This document shows positions 52,608 through 61,760 of a DNA stretch of 64,000 bases, in pieces. Source of the DNA: PRO6 sp049646625 (GTDB lineage: Bacteria > Pseudomonadota > Alphaproteobacteria > Rhizobiales > Xanthobacteraceae); contig JBARWE010000219.1 of the NCBI GenBank assembly GCA_049646625.1, positions 1 to 64,000 of the forward strand. The letters run 5' to 3'. The translations under genes and the position numbers were made by a program. Below the pieces are notes generated by a model. That model saw only the letters and a program-made list of their open reading frames with translations. It did no database searches and had not been told where the DNA came from. The stretch's first letter is position 1. Each line of letters begins with the position of its first letter.

Positions 52608-53335
52608 CAAAAGCTGCTCTTTTGGAGGCGCGCGGCATTACCAAATATTTTGGAGCGCTCAGAGCCAACAAAGACGTCTCCCTTCAGGTGGAGGAAGGCG
52701 AGATCGTAGGTCTGATTGGCCCGAACGGCGCCGGCAAATCCACATTCTTCAACATCATCGCCGGGGCGTTCCTGCCGACGTCCGGGACGATCGCGTTCCA
52801 GGGAAACGACGTTACTTCGCTTGGACCGGCCGTGCGTTGCGCGCGCGGTATCGCCCGCACATTCCAGGTCGTGCGTAGCTTCGATTCCATGAATGTCGTC
52901 GACAATGTCATCGTCGGCTCGCTTTTGCGCACGTTCAAACCGAAGGAGGCCCGTCGCGCGGCTTGCGATGTGCTGGAATTCGTCGAGCTGGACGCACGGG
53001 CCGGAACGCGGGCGGGCGACCTGACCTCGCCCGAGAAACGACGGCTTGAGTTGGCGAGGGCGCTTGCGACTGCGCCGAAGCTTCTGTTGCTCGACGAGGT
53101 CATGGCTGGTCTGACGCCGACCGAAGCCCAGCGTGGCGTCGAGCTGATCAAGCGGATCAGGGCCAAGGGAGTTACCATCATCATGGTCGAGCATGTGATG
53201 GAGATCGTGATGCCGCTCGTCGATCGGGCGGTTGTTCTCGACCTCGGCGAACTCATCGCTGCCGGCTCGCCGCAGGACGTGATCAACGATCCGAAGGTGA
53301 TCACGGCGTACCTCGGAGACCGCAAATATGCTTGA
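52604..53335 (+). CDS. livG: Liv-type ABC ATPase (LivG), second system
   Basis: A 243-residue ATPase. Walker A is GPNGAGKST, the signature is in DLTSPEKRRLELARA, Walker B is LLLLDEVMAGLTPTE and the switch histidine is in MVEHVME. The signature begins LTSPEKR, a LivG-type variant. The ATG at 52604 overlaps livM; longer frames to 52079 are shadows. Confidence 0.92.
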   Translation: MTKAALLEARGITKYFGALRANKDVSLQVEEGEIVGLIGPNGAGKSTFFNIIAGAFLPTSGTIAFQGNDVTSLGPAVRCARGIARTFQVVRSFDSMNVVDNVIVGSLLRTFKPKEARRAACDVLEFVELDARAGTRAGDLTSPEKRRLELARALATAPKLLLLDEVMAGLTPTEAQRGVELIKRIRAKGVTIIMVEHVMEIVMPLVDRAVVLDLGELIAAGSPQDVINDPKVITAYLGDRKYA

Positions 53336-54032
53336 GGTCTCCAATCTGACGACAGCTTATCAGGGGCTGATTGCGATATCGGGCGTGTCGTTCCGCGTTG
53401 GCGAAGGAGAGATCGTTACGATTGCCGGCGCGAACGGGGCGGGGAAGTCGACTCTGTTGAAAACCGTTGCCGGGATGGAGCGTGCGCGTGAGGGAACGAT
53501 CACCTTTCGCGGCGAGGTGATCACCGGCGAGAAAGCTTACCGGATTACCGCGCGCGGAATTGCTTTTGTGCCCGAGAACCGGCGGCTTTTCCCGCGGCTT
53601 TCAGTGCGGACGAATCTCGAGCTTGGCAGCTTTCTGTTCCGTAAAGAGGCGGATCGAAATGCACCGCTGGACGAGGTTTTCAGGCTGTTTCCCGTCTTGC
53701 GTTCCCGTCTCGACCAATTGGCGGGAACGCTGTCGGGAGGCGAGCAGCAGATGCTGGCGATCGGACGCGCGCTGATGACGCGCCCCATCTTGCTGATGCT
53801 GGATGAGCCGTCTCAGGGTATCATGCCGAAGTTGGTAGATCAGATTTTTGAGGCCGTTAAAGCAATACGCGAAACGGGCGTTACGGTTCTCCTGGTCGAA
53901 CAGCGGCTTGCTGAAAGCCTGAGTATTGCCGACAATGCCGTGGTCCTTCAAACCGGAAAAGTCGTCCTCGAAGGAGATGCCGCAACGGTCAGGAACCACC
54001 CCGATATCCAGAAAGCCTATCTCGGCGGCTAA
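53328..54032 (+). CDS. livF: Liv-type ABC ATPase (LivF), second system
   Basis: A 234-residue ATPase. Walker A is GANGAGKST, the signature is LSGGEQQMLAIGRA, Walker B is LLMLDEPSQGIMP and the switch region is LLVEQRLAESL. It overlaps livG by eight bases and converges on the GntR gene 18 bases away. Confidence 0.92.
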   Translation: MLEVSNLTTAYQGLIAISGVSFRVGEGEIVTIAGANGAGKSTLLKTVAGMERAREGTITFRGEVITGEKAYRITARGIAFVPENRRLFPRLSVRTNLELGSFLFRKEADRNAPLDEVFRLFPVLRSRLDQLAGTLSGGEQQMLAIGRALMTRPILLMLDEPSQGIMPKLVDQIFEAVKAIRETGVTVLLVEQRLAESLSIADNAVVLQTGKVVLEGDAATVRNHPDIQKAYLGG

Positions 54033-54050
54033 GATATGCGGAATGCCGCC

Positions 54051-54737
54051 TCAGGAAGCCTGACGCTTGCGTTGTGAGGGGGAATTGTTCGACGGGGCAT
54101 CGAGTGACGACAGGATGTGGGCTTCGATCAGCATGCGCGCCTTGCCGGCATCCCCCTTCTTGATCGCGTCAAGAACGGGTTCGTGTTCGTCGGCGGCATC
54201 AACGAGGTTTTCATAATAGGAATTGTCGATAGTAAGCGCCATCCTGATTTGGGCATTGAGCATATCGCTCACCTTCATCACATAAGGGTTGCCTGAAAGC
54301 TCGCAGAGAATACGGTGAAACTCCAACTCGGCGCCTACGAATTTATCGAGTTCTTTCTTGCGGGCGTGACGCTTCATAACCGTGATGCATGAGTCCAGAG
54401 GTGACAAGTCGAGGCTCTTCCGGTTGCGGGTGACCTCACGAATGGCAAGGCCCTCGATCGCTGCGCGTAGTTCATAGAGCGAACGGATCTTCGACATCGT
54501 CATCCGAATGACCGAAGTGCCGAAATGGGTCTTGCTTTCCAGCAGGCCGTCCTGGAGCAGGCGGTTCACGGCCTCTCGAACCGGCGCCCGGCTGATTTGG
54601 AGGTTCTTGGCAATCTGCGCCTCCACCACACGCGATCCCTGTTCAAGTTCACCCGACAGGATGGCGGCGCGGAGATGTTCATAGACCTGCTCCGCAATCG
54701 AAAGCCGATCAATCTGCATCCCCGAGGTTGTAGCCAT
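54051..54737 (-). CDS. GntR-family regulator, FadR/FCD subgroup
   Basis: A 228-residue regulator. The winged helix (VYEHLRAAILSGELEQGSRV, AKNLQISRAPVREAVNRL) occupies residues 18-80, with an FCD all-helical effector domain carrying the usual Asp and His ligands (ELEFHRILCELSGNP, AHILSSL). The ATG at 54737 has GGAGAAATCG upstream. Identical 15-bp sites lie 70 bases before its start and in the transporter promoter, so it probably represses both divergent units and itself. The effector is probably a carboxylic acid of the pathway. Confidence 0.88.
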   Translation of the reverse strand: MATTSGMQIDRLSIAEQVYEHLRAAILSGELEQGSRVVEAQIAKNLQISRAPVREAVNRLLQDGLLESKTHFGTSVIRMTMSKIRSLYELRAAIEGLAIREVTRNRKSLDLSPLDSCITVMKRHARKKELDKFVGAELEFHRILCELSGNPYVMKVSDMLNAQIRMALTIDNSYYENLVDAADEHEPVLDAIKKGDAGKARMLIEAHILSSLDAPSNNSPSQRKRQAS

Positions 54738-54806
54738 TTCGATTTCTCCGATTCCGCAAGTTCTGACCTCCGTCGCTCTTGACATCGCGGCGGAAAGAGT
54801 GTGATC

Positions 54807-54821
54807 TGTCCACTGTCGACA
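54807..54821. promoter_or_regulatory. GntR-type operator between regulator and catabolic genes
   Basis: TGTCCACTGTCGACA here is identical to 49301-49315. It includes the palindrome TGTCGACA, the core expected for FCD-type GntR proteins. It sits between the GntR gene and the divergent gene at 54868 and can serve both. Confidence 0.7.
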
Positions 54822-54867
54822 ATCTCTAGGCGACGAGAGTCATTGTTCCTGATGGTGCTGAGGTAAC

Positions 54868-55248
54868 ATGCTGAGTCCTGCGGAGGAAGTGCACGATCGG
54901 CTAATTGACTACTTCGATGCGCTTTATCACGGTGATGTGCCGCTTTTTACGAAGCTATTTCACCCCAAGGCCTGTCTTTTTTCTCCGACGGGCGGTGAGC
55001 TTCTCGTCCTGGATGTGCCGAGCTACCTCGATATCGTCGCGGGACGACAGGCGCCGGCGGCACGGGGCGATCGCAGGGATGACCGGATCCTCAGCATCGA
55101 TATTCCCACCCCGACCACGGCGCATGCGCGCGTTCAGGAACTATTTCTTCCCAAGCGATTCACCGACGAACTGACATTCATCCGCGTGCAGGACGAGTGG
55201 AAGATCATTTCCAAGGTCTGGCACTTCGAGATCGAGCCAGTCGACTGA
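54868..55248 (+). CDS. NTF2-like (SnoaL/lumazine-binding type) protein
   Basis: A 126-residue cone-fold protein: RLIDYFDALYHGDVPLFTKLFHPKACLFSP at the N-terminus, then DIPTPTTAHARVQELF and FIRVQDEWKIISKVWHFE. The putative lumazine-binding subgroup of the NTF2 superfamily fits best. It could be a small isomerase, hydrolase or binding protein in the pathway. It is first in the operon 54868-61039. Confidence 0.8.
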   Translation: MLSPAEEVHDRLIDYFDALYHGDVPLFTKLFHPKACLFSPTGGELLVLDVPSYLDIVAGRQAPAARGDRRDDRILSIDIPTPTTAHARVQELFLPKRFTDELTFIRVQDEWKIISKVWHFEIEPVD

Positions 55249-55300
55249 TCGTTAACGTTCTATCACCGTTCACCTTCGGTGGGCGGCAAGGAGAGTAATT

Positions 55301-56581
55301 GTGAACGACTTGCGGGATGCATCTTCACTCAAGACCAGTACGGAGGTTCTGTCCGCGTATGTCGAGCGGTCGTGGCGCTCGAATGCGCTTCGCCAGATCG
55401 AGAAGGGAATCGATTTTGTTATCGGCAAGCGCGAGGGTGTTCATCTTTGGAATCTTGAAGGCACCAAGAAGGTGATCGACTGCGGCACGGCTGGTGGCGT
55501 CCATGCCCTCGGCCACCGCCATCCAGCCGTTGTCCGCGCTCTGCGCGACGCAATCGACGACGGGCGCGACACGGGACTGTGGTCGCTGCCGAATGTCGAG
55601 TACCTCAAATTGCAGGATCGCCTCGCTGCGCTTGCGCCGGTCAAGGCCCTCAATCGCAGCGTCGTCACGTTGAGTTCGACCACATCGGTGGATGTGGCGA
55701 CGATGTTCGCCTTCCGCGCCACCGGCCGCCAGAAGATTCTGGCATTCCGTCACGGCTATCACGGCCATTCCGGCTTCGCCGCGCTTGCCACCGGCTCTGC
55801 TGAAGAAGGGGTGATCGACTACTATAAGCTTCCTGATGGATACGTTCGTTTTTTCGAGACATATGGCGACCTTGAGGAGGCCGACCGGCTGCTTACTGAT
55901 GATATCGCCGCATTAATCCTCGAACCGATCAATTATGAAACGTTCGAGCCGGCATCGAAGGCGTATTTTGAGGGGTTGAACAGGCTTTGCCATGCTCGGG
56001 GCATCCTGTTTGTTGTCGACGAGACACGGACCGGGCTTGGCCGCACCGGCTGCCTGTGGGCGTCGCAGCGGTATGATATCGAGCCTGACATGCTGATCAC
56101 CGGAAAGGGGTTGTCGGGCGGGATGTATCCGGTCAGCGCGCTGATGCTCAGGGAGCCGATCTATGAGGAGTGCATGAATCAGCACAACTTCTCCTACATC
56201 AGCAGCCTGGGTGGCAACGAGATCAGTTGTCTTGTGGCGGGTGCCGTTCTCGACGTTGCAAGCCAGGAGTCTTTTCTTTCTCATGTGAGGACGATTTCCG
56301 AGGCTTTCGGTGGCATGCTGAGCGAGGTTTGCCGCAAGTACCACAATATGCTGTCGTTGGGCGTCGTTCACGGCGGGATATTCACGGTGAAGGTCAGCGA
56401 CCCGGAGACGGCGCGACGCCTCTACAAGGCGATGTACGATCATGGCGTGCTGTGCCATTCCGTTTCCGTTATTGAACCCACGGTCCTGAAATTCCTGCCG
56501 CCTCTCATCCTCAGTGAGGATCAGGCCAAGGGCATTGCCTGTGCGCTGGAGAGCGCGGCAAGGGACGTGCTGTCGCCCTAG
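55301..56581 (+). CDS. Class III PLP-dependent aminotransferase
   Basis: A 426-residue fold-type I enzyme related to omega-aminotransferases and glutamate-1-semialdehyde aminomutase. Key parts are HRHPAVVRALRDA, HGYHGHSGFAALATG, the metal-like VVDETRTGLGRTG aspartate that contacts PLP, and the Schiff-base lysine in LITGKGLSGGMYP. The GTG start at 55301 follows GGAGAG. It could move an amino group, perhaps of an amino acid released by the HyuAB-type enzyme. The true substrate is unknown. Confidence 0.88.
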   Translation: MNDLRDASSLKTSTEVLSAYVERSWRSNALRQIEKGIDFVIGKREGVHLWNLEGTKKVIDCGTAGGVHALGHRHPAVVRALRDAIDDGRDTGLWSLPNVEYLKLQDRLAALAPVKALNRSVVTLSSTTSVDVATMFAFRATGRQKILAFRHGYHGHSGFAALATGSAEEGVIDYYKLPDGYVRFFETYGDLEEADRLLTDDIAALILEPINYETFEPASKAYFEGLNRLCHARGILFVVDETRTGLGRTGCLWASQRYDIEPDMLITGKGLSGGMYPVSALMLREPIYEECMNQHNFSYISSLGGNEISCLVAGAVLDVASQESFLSHVRTISEAFGGMLSEVCRKYHNMLSLGVVHGGIFTVKVSDPETARRLYKAMYDHGVLCHSVSVIEPTVLKFLPPLILSEDQAKGIACALESAARDVLSP

Positions 56582-56638
56582 CCGCGCCCGTTAACATGAC
56601 GTGGCTGTAGGTGAACGGAGCTTTTCTGTGGAGGCGGT

Positions 56639-58654
56639 ATGCCTGGTTGGCAGGTAGGCATTGATATCGGCGGGACCTTCACGGATGTCGTCGCGATCGA
56701 CGGGGTTTCCGGGAAGATTGCGTCGGCCAAGGTCCGGACATTCCGCAACGATCCGATCAAGAGTCTTTTGGGAGGACTGGAGGCGGTCGGGCTGCGCTGG
56801 GACGAGGTGGACGATCTGGTTCATGGGACCACCGCCGTCACCAATGCGATCGTGGAAGGGCGGACGGCCAAGGTGGCTCTCGTCACCACCGAGGGTTTCG
56901 CCGACGTCCTTGCCATCGGGCGCCAGAACCGTCGGGACCTCTACCGTCTGGATGTTCCTCCGAAGATCGAGCCGCAGGTACCATCCGAGCTTTGTTTCGA
57001 GGTGGAGGAGCGCACCGATTACAAGGGAAACGTCGTCTCTCCGCTCAATCACAGTTCGGTGGAACGGTTGGCTGGGGCGCTTGCGCAGGCGGGCGTCGAT
57101 TCGATTGCGATCTCCCTGCTCCACTCCTATGCCAACCCTGTTCATGAGCGGAAACTGTTTGAGCGGCTGAAGAAGGTGGTGCCGCATGTTGCGCTGTCGC
57201 ATCGGGTTAATCCCGAGGTGAGGGAGTTCGAGCGTGCGAGCACGACTGTTCTGAGTGCCAGCGTCATGCCGCTTGTATCTGGCTATATCGATCGCCTGGA
57301 GGCCAGCAAACCACCGGCAAGCCGTCTTCACTTCTTCCATTCGGCAAGCGGGCTGTGCGCGCCGGTGGTGTTGCGTGAGCTGCCGCTCGCGCTTGCATTG
57401 TCGGGGCCGGCGGCTGGCGTGGCGGCGGCCAGCCGGATCGCGCGCGAACTGGGGCTTAGTCGCGCGCTGACTTTCGACATGGGCGGCACGACGACCGATG
57501 TCTGCCTTATCGTCGATGGGGAGGCGGAGATCTCCGCCGACCGCAGTCTTGCCGGCCGGCCGCTGCGGGCGCCGGCGGTGGCGGTCGAGGCCGTCGGGGC
57601 CGGCGGCGGCTCTGTCGTGCGTTACGATGGACGGGTGATCCGCGTCGGACCGGATAGTGCAGGGGCCGATCCCGGCCCGGCTTGTTACGGATTGGGCGGT
57701 GTGGAGCCTACCCTTAGCGACGCCGATATTCTGCTTGGCTATCTGCAGGATGGTGCGACATTTGGCGGCAACATCGTGCTGAGTCGAAATCTGGCCGAGA
57801 AGGCGATTGCGCCTCTTGCTGGCCAACTGGCACTGTCGCCACAGGAAACGGCGCAGGGTATCGTCAAGGTCGCCAACAATGCGATGAGCAACGCGCTGCG
57901 CCGGGTGACGGTGGAACGCGGGATCGATGCACGCAGCTGTGCCTTGATTGCCTTTGGTGGCGCCGGCCCGATGCATGCCGTCGAGGTGGCAAGGCTGCTC
58001 GGCATCCGCAAGGTGATTGTGCCCGGTCATTCCAGTGCGCTGTCGGCGCTGGGATGCGTGTCTTCCGATATCAGCTACACGCTGCACCGGTCGATCTATC
58101 TGAGCAGCGTCAACTGGGACAAGGCGAACCTCGACCGGACCCGCGCGGACATCATCGCCGAGATCAGCCGGCTTCTGGGAAGCATCGATAAGACGCCGGA
58201 ATTCAGATGGATCGCTGCTGTCCGTTATGCCGGCCAGAGTTATGCGGTCGAACTGCCGCAGCCGGACCTCGATTCCCCGTCCGATCTCGGCGACCGCTTT
58301 CGTGAACGCCACTCGCAGCTCTACGGTTTTGCCACCGACGAGCCGTGGGAAGTGGTCGCGCTGCGGTTGACAGCGACGGTGCCGAGGCGGATTCCGCGTG
58401 GCGGAGAGCCTGGTGCCGTTGTGACGGCGGGAGACACCGGGAAGCGGCCACAGGGAATGCGGCAGTGCTATTTTGCGGGCAGTGCGCCTGCGGATACGCC
58501 TGAATATGAGCGGACCCGCCTCGCGCAGGGGCGGACCATCACCGGCCCGGCGATCATTTCCGACAGCATGTCGACGCTGGTGCTGCCGCCGCACAGCCAT
58601 GCAACCGTTCTGGGATCGGGGCATCTCGACGTCGATACCGGGCTAGGCTCATGA
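56639..58654 (+). CDS. Hydantoinase/oxoprolinase A-subunit family protein
   Basis: A 671-residue HyuA/OPLAH-type ATP-dependent subunit with the actin-like ATP motifs VGIDIGGTFTDVVAID at the start and LTFDMGGTTTDVCLI near residue 280, then DPGPACYG. Relatives hydrolyse 5-oxoproline or N-methylhydantoin with ATP, or act as acetone or acetophenone carboxylases. The ATG at 56639 follows GTGGAGGCG. It overlaps the B subunit by ATGA. Lactam or hydantoin ring opening is the simplest guess. Confidence 0.9.
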   Translation: MPGWQVGIDIGGTFTDVVAIDGVSGKIASAKVRTFRNDPIKSLLGGLEAVGLRWDEVDDLVHGTTAVTNAIVEGRTAKVALVTTEGFADVLAIGRQNRRDLYRLDVPPKIEPQVPSELCFEVEERTDYKGNVVSPLNHSSVERLAGALAQAGVDSIAISLLHSYANPVHERKLFERLKKVVPHVALSHRVNPEVREFERASTTVLSASVMPLVSGYIDRLEASKPPASRLHFFHSASGLCAPVVLRELPLALALSGPAAGVAAASRIARELGLSRALTFDMGGTTTDVCLIVDGEAEISADRSLAGRPLRAPAVAVEAVGAGGGSVVRYDGRVIRVGPDSAGADPGPACYGLGGVEPTLSDADILLGYLQDGATFGGNIVLSRNLAEKAIAPLAGQLALSPQETAQGIVKVANNAMSNALRRVTVERGIDARSCALIAFGGAGPMHAVEVARLLGIRKVIVPGHSSALSALGCVSSDISYTLHRSIYLSSVNWDKANLDRTRADIIAEISRLLGSIDKTPEFRWIAAVRYAGQSYAVELPQPDLDSPSDLGDRFRERHSQLYGFATDEPWEVVALRLTATVPRRIPRGGEPGAVVTAGDTGKRPQGMRQCYFAGSAPADTPEYERTRLAQGRTITGPAIISDSMSTLVLPPHSHATVLGSGHLDVDTGLGS

Positions 58655-60240
58655 GCACAATCGATCCGTTTACCCTCGAAGTCGTGCGGCATGCGCTGAG
58701 CAGTACCGCTGAGGAGATGTCGCTCATCGTGATGCGGGCTGCCCGCTCGCCGCTGCTGCGCGAGGCCGGCGATCTGTCGTCGGCCCTGACCGATCACGAT
58801 GGTCATCTCATCGCGCAGGGCAAGGATATCCCCATGCATATGGGGGTGATGAGCTTCACGGTTCGTGAGTTTCTCAAGCGGGTGCCCAAGGACAAGCTCA
58901 GGCCGGGCGATGTCTGGTTTCTGAATCTGCCTCATGTCGGGGGCAATCATCTGCCTGACGTAAAGGCGATCCGCCCCGTCTTCGTCGGTGGCGAGATCTT
59001 GGCCTTCGCCGTCAGCCTGGCGCACTGGGCGGATGTCGGCGGCGCGGTTCCGGGCAGCTATGTGCCCTTTGCACGCGATGCGTGGCAGGAGGGGCTACGC
59101 ATCAGCCCGCTGCGTGTGTTCACCGCCGATGGCGTCGATCGGGAAAAGCTCGACATCATCCTTTCCAACGTGCGGGGGGCTGAGGAGCGGGAGGGCGACA
59201 TTCTCGCCCAGATGGCGGCGACCCGCGCGGCCGAGCAGCAGCTTCTGCGGCTTTGCGATGAGCATGGTCATCAGGTCGTGCGTAAGAGCATCGCCGAATT
59301 GCACGACTGGGCCGAACAGATGATGGGCGACGCAATCGAGGCGCTGCCGGACGGTGAACTATTCGGTGAGGATTTTCTGGACGACGATGGCGCCGGCGGC
59401 GCGCCGATCCCCATCCGCGTGAAGGTGCGGATACAGGGTCGCAGGATTTCGTTCGACTTCTCCGGGAGTGGTGATGCCGCGCGTGGCCCGGTGAATACCA
59501 CACCGTTCATCGCGGCGGCCTCGGTCTTCTACGTCATGAGGACTCTTTTCGCGCCTGACACGCCGCCCAACGGCGGTTGCTATCGGCCGTTCACCATCAT
59601 CACCCGGCCGTCGTCGGTTCTTGATCCCGGCCCCGACAAGCCGGTCGTGGGCGGCAACCACGAGACGTCGCAGCGCATCGCCGACGCGCTGTTTCGGGCG
59701 TTCGAATCGATTGTACCGGAGCGGCTCAGCGCCGGTGGACCGACCACGTCCGGCCTCCTGCTTTTCGCCGGCCGCCGCGAGGATGGCCGCTGGGCCACGC
59801 TTTACGAGACGCATGGCGGCGGTGAAGGAGCGCGTTGCGACCGGGACGGCATGCCGGTGCTGCGCGTTCATATGTCGAACGTGATGAACACGCCGGCGGA
59901 GGTGATCGAGGCCGAGTATCCGCTCGAAGTGGTCTATCAGAAGGTCAGGCGGGGATCTGGCGGCAATGGTGTGCATCGAGGCGGCGACGGTCTCCACCGC
60001 TGCTACCGCGTCACCGGTGACGAGGTCTCGCTCACCAGCATGTTCGAGCGGGCCGTCGTTCCGCCCTATGGCCTGCGTGGCGGCGAGAACGGTGCCCCGT
60101 TCAAGGTCGATATCATGCGTGGAGGAGCCGCTGCGGAGCGTTTCGCCGGAAAACAGAACACCCGCCTCGGCAAAGGTGATCTGGTTGTTGTTCAGAGTTG
60201 CGGAGGGGGCGGATACGGCTCTCCTCGGATAAAGCATTGA
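58651..60240 (+). CDS. Hydantoinase/oxoprolinase B-subunit family protein
   Basis: A 529-residue HyuB partner: DPFTLEVVRHALSSTAEEMSLIVMRAARSPLLREAGDLS at the start, GDVWFLNLPHVGGNHLPDVK in the middle, and a glycine-rich end (GGENGAPFKVDIMRGG, GGGGYGSPR). It forms the heteromer with the 56639 product. Length is typical. No third, acetone-carboxylase gamma-like gene follows. Confidence 0.9.
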   Translation: MSTIDPFTLEVVRHALSSTAEEMSLIVMRAARSPLLREAGDLSSALTDHDGHLIAQGKDIPMHMGVMSFTVREFLKRVPKDKLRPGDVWFLNLPHVGGNHLPDVKAIRPVFVGGEILAFAVSLAHWADVGGAVPGSYVPFARDAWQEGLRISPLRVFTADGVDREKLDIILSNVRGAEEREGDILAQMAATRAAEQQLLRLCDEHGHQVVRKSIAELHDWAEQMMGDAIEALPDGELFGEDFLDDDGAGGAPIPIRVKVRIQGRRISFDFSGSGDAARGPVNTTPFIAAASVFYVMRTLFAPDTPPNGGCYRPFTIITRPSSVLDPGPDKPVVGGNHETSQRIADALFRAFESIVPERLSAGGPTTSGLLLFAGRREDGRWATLYETHGGGEGARCDRDGMPVLRVHMSNVMNTPAEVIEAEYPLEVVYQKVRRGSGGNGVHRGGDGLHRCYRVTGDEVSLTSMFERAVVPPYGLRGGENGAPFKVDIMRGGAAAERFAGKQNTRLGKGDLVVVQSCGGGGYGSPRIKH

Positions 60241-60256
60241 GGAAAGGATAACGAGA

Positions 60257-61039
60257 ATGAAACTGTCGGGTAGGAATGCAGTCGTCACCGGCGGCGCGAA
60301 GGGAATGGGATCGGCGATCACCGAGACGTTGGCGCGGGAAGGCGCCGATATCTTCCTTGCGGGGCGCGATACCGCCGCGCTGGACGAGGTGGCGGCGGTC
60401 GTGAAGGGAATGGGCCGCAAGGCTGGGGTTACGGCTTGCGATGTCGTCGATGAGAAGTCGGTGGCAGCTATGGCCGAGGCTGCCTCGAAGTTCTTTGATG
60501 GCCGGATCGATATTCTGGTCAACGTCGCCGGTGTGACGGGACCGATCGAGACGCCGATCCAGGACATCAAGCCCGACGATTTCAGCTATGTCATTGAGGC
60601 GAACATTCGCGGCTCGTACCTGCCGATCAAATACATTGTTCCGACGATGATCTCGCAGCGCGCCGGCAAAATCGTCAATATCGGCGGCACGTCCGGACTT
60701 CGCGGCTACAAGTATCGCGCCGCCTACAGTTCGTCGAAATGGGGCGTTCGCGGTTTGACACGGACCGTGGCCCTGGAGGTCGGCGAGTTCAACATCAACT
60801 GCAACGTGGTGTGCCCTGGGATCGTTCATACTCCACGGATGGAGAAGCTCTGCCGCGAGAAGGCGAAGGTGCGGGGATGGACATACGAGCAGGTCTATGA
60901 AGAGTATGTGCAGGACATGGCGTTGAAGCGCGTAACCATGCCGCAGGATATCGCAAATGCGGTCCTCTTTCTCGCGAGTGATGATGCCCGCAATATCACA
61001 GGGCAGGAGTTGGCAGTTGATGGTGGGTGGGACGTTTGA
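60257..61039 (+). CDS. Short-chain dehydrogenase/reductase (SDR)
   Basis: A 260-residue classical SDR. The cofactor motif is TGGAKGMGSA (12-21), then NVAGV, the catalytic serine region NIGGTSG and the active-site YxxxK in AAYSSSKWGVRGLTRTVALE. The C-terminus GQELAVDGGW is typical. It oxidises or reduces an alcohol/ketone in the pathway; the substrate is unknown. It is the last gene of the operon, followed by a terminator. Confidence 0.9.
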   Translation: MKLSGRNAVVTGGAKGMGSAITETLAREGADIFLAGRDTAALDEVAAVVKGMGRKAGVTACDVVDEKSVAAMAEAASKFFDGRIDILVNVAGVTGPIETPIQDIKPDDFSYVIEANIRGSYLPIKYIVPTMISQRAGKIVNIGGTSGLRGYKYRAAYSSSKWGVRGLTRTVALEVGEFNINCNVVCPGIVHTPRMEKLCREKAKVRGWTYEQVYEEYVQDMALKRVTMPQDIANAVLFLASDDARNITGQELAVDGGWDV

Positions 61040-61071
61040 TAGTCGAGCGGTCAGGTTACAGTAAATAAGCA

Positions 61072-61099
61072 AGGATGCCCGCCTGATGGCGGGCATCCT
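61072..61099. terminator. Bidirectional terminator hairpin
   Basis: AGGATGCCCGCC (61072-61083), loop TGAT, and the exact complement GGCGGGCATCCT (61088-61099). This strong 12-bp stem lies between the convergent SDR and Lrp genes, 32 bases after one stop and 32 before the other. Flanking T and A content is modest. Confidence 0.75.
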
Positions 61100-61131
61100 A
61101 TATCGCTGTGTAAGCGCCGGCAGGCCCGACG

Positions 61132-61608
61132 TTAGCTGCTAAGCGCGCCGGGCGAAATGTTGCGCTTGGTGACGACGCGCATCGCGAAGCTGGAATGCAG
61201 GCGGATCACGCCCGGCAACCGCGACAGGTGCTGGTTGTGAATCCGTTCATAATCTTCCATGTCGCGCGCCTGCACTTCGACCAGATAGTCCTCGCTGCCG
61301 GACATCAGATAGCACGACATCACGTCTGGACATTTGCCGATGGCCTTTTCAAAAGCCGAGAGGGTGTTTTCATTCTGGCGGTCGAGCGTGATGCTGACGA
61401 CGATCTGCATCCGATAGCCCAGCGTGGCGGCGTCGATCTCGGCGGAATAGCCACGAATGATGCCGGCCTTCTCAAGCTGCTGTACACGCCGTGCGCAGGC
61501 CGTTGGCGACAGTCCAATCCGCTTGGCCAGCATCACCTGACTGACGCGGGCATCGCGTACCAGCTCACGCATGATCTTCTGATCGATTTTGTCGATATCG
61601 GCGGGCAC
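61132..61608 (-). CDS. Lrp/AsnC-family regulator
   Basis: A 158-residue regulator. The helix-turn-helix (VSQVMLAKRIGLSPTACARRVQQLEKAGII) at residues 22-51 is followed by the RAM effector domain (VVSITLDRQNENTLSAFEKAIG, YLMSGSEDYLVEV). The GTG start is at 61608. It is divergent from the dadX/dadA genes, the normal place for the Lrp-type activator of D-alanine/L-alanine catabolism, so it probably controls them. Confidence 0.87.
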   Translation of the reverse strand: MPADIDKIDQKIMRELVRDARVSQVMLAKRIGLSPTACARRVQQLEKAGIIRGYSAEIDAATLGYRMQIVVSITLDRQNENTLSAFEKAIGKCPDVMSCYLMSGSEDYLVEVQARDMEDYERIHNQHLSRLPGVIRLHSSFAMRVVTKRNISPGALSS

Positions 61609-61760
61609 GGCGATAATCTAGGCCTGATTTGAGGATCTTGCGCAGAATATAACTGGAAAATTGAATAATCACGCACGATTTATGCGAGTTGTAGCAAAAA
61701 CGATCGCATCTTCGCCCGGAATCTCCGGCGTTTCGATGGCAAAATCCATCACGCGGTTCA

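Noticed and set aside
56591..58624. 677-codon open frame antisense to the HyuA-like gene
   Set aside because: Arg/His/Asp-rich composition and no domain; it is a shadow of the real gene.
61072..61099. CRISPR or repeat-array unit
   Set aside because: A single inverted repeat with no further copies, placed between convergent genes as a terminator would be.
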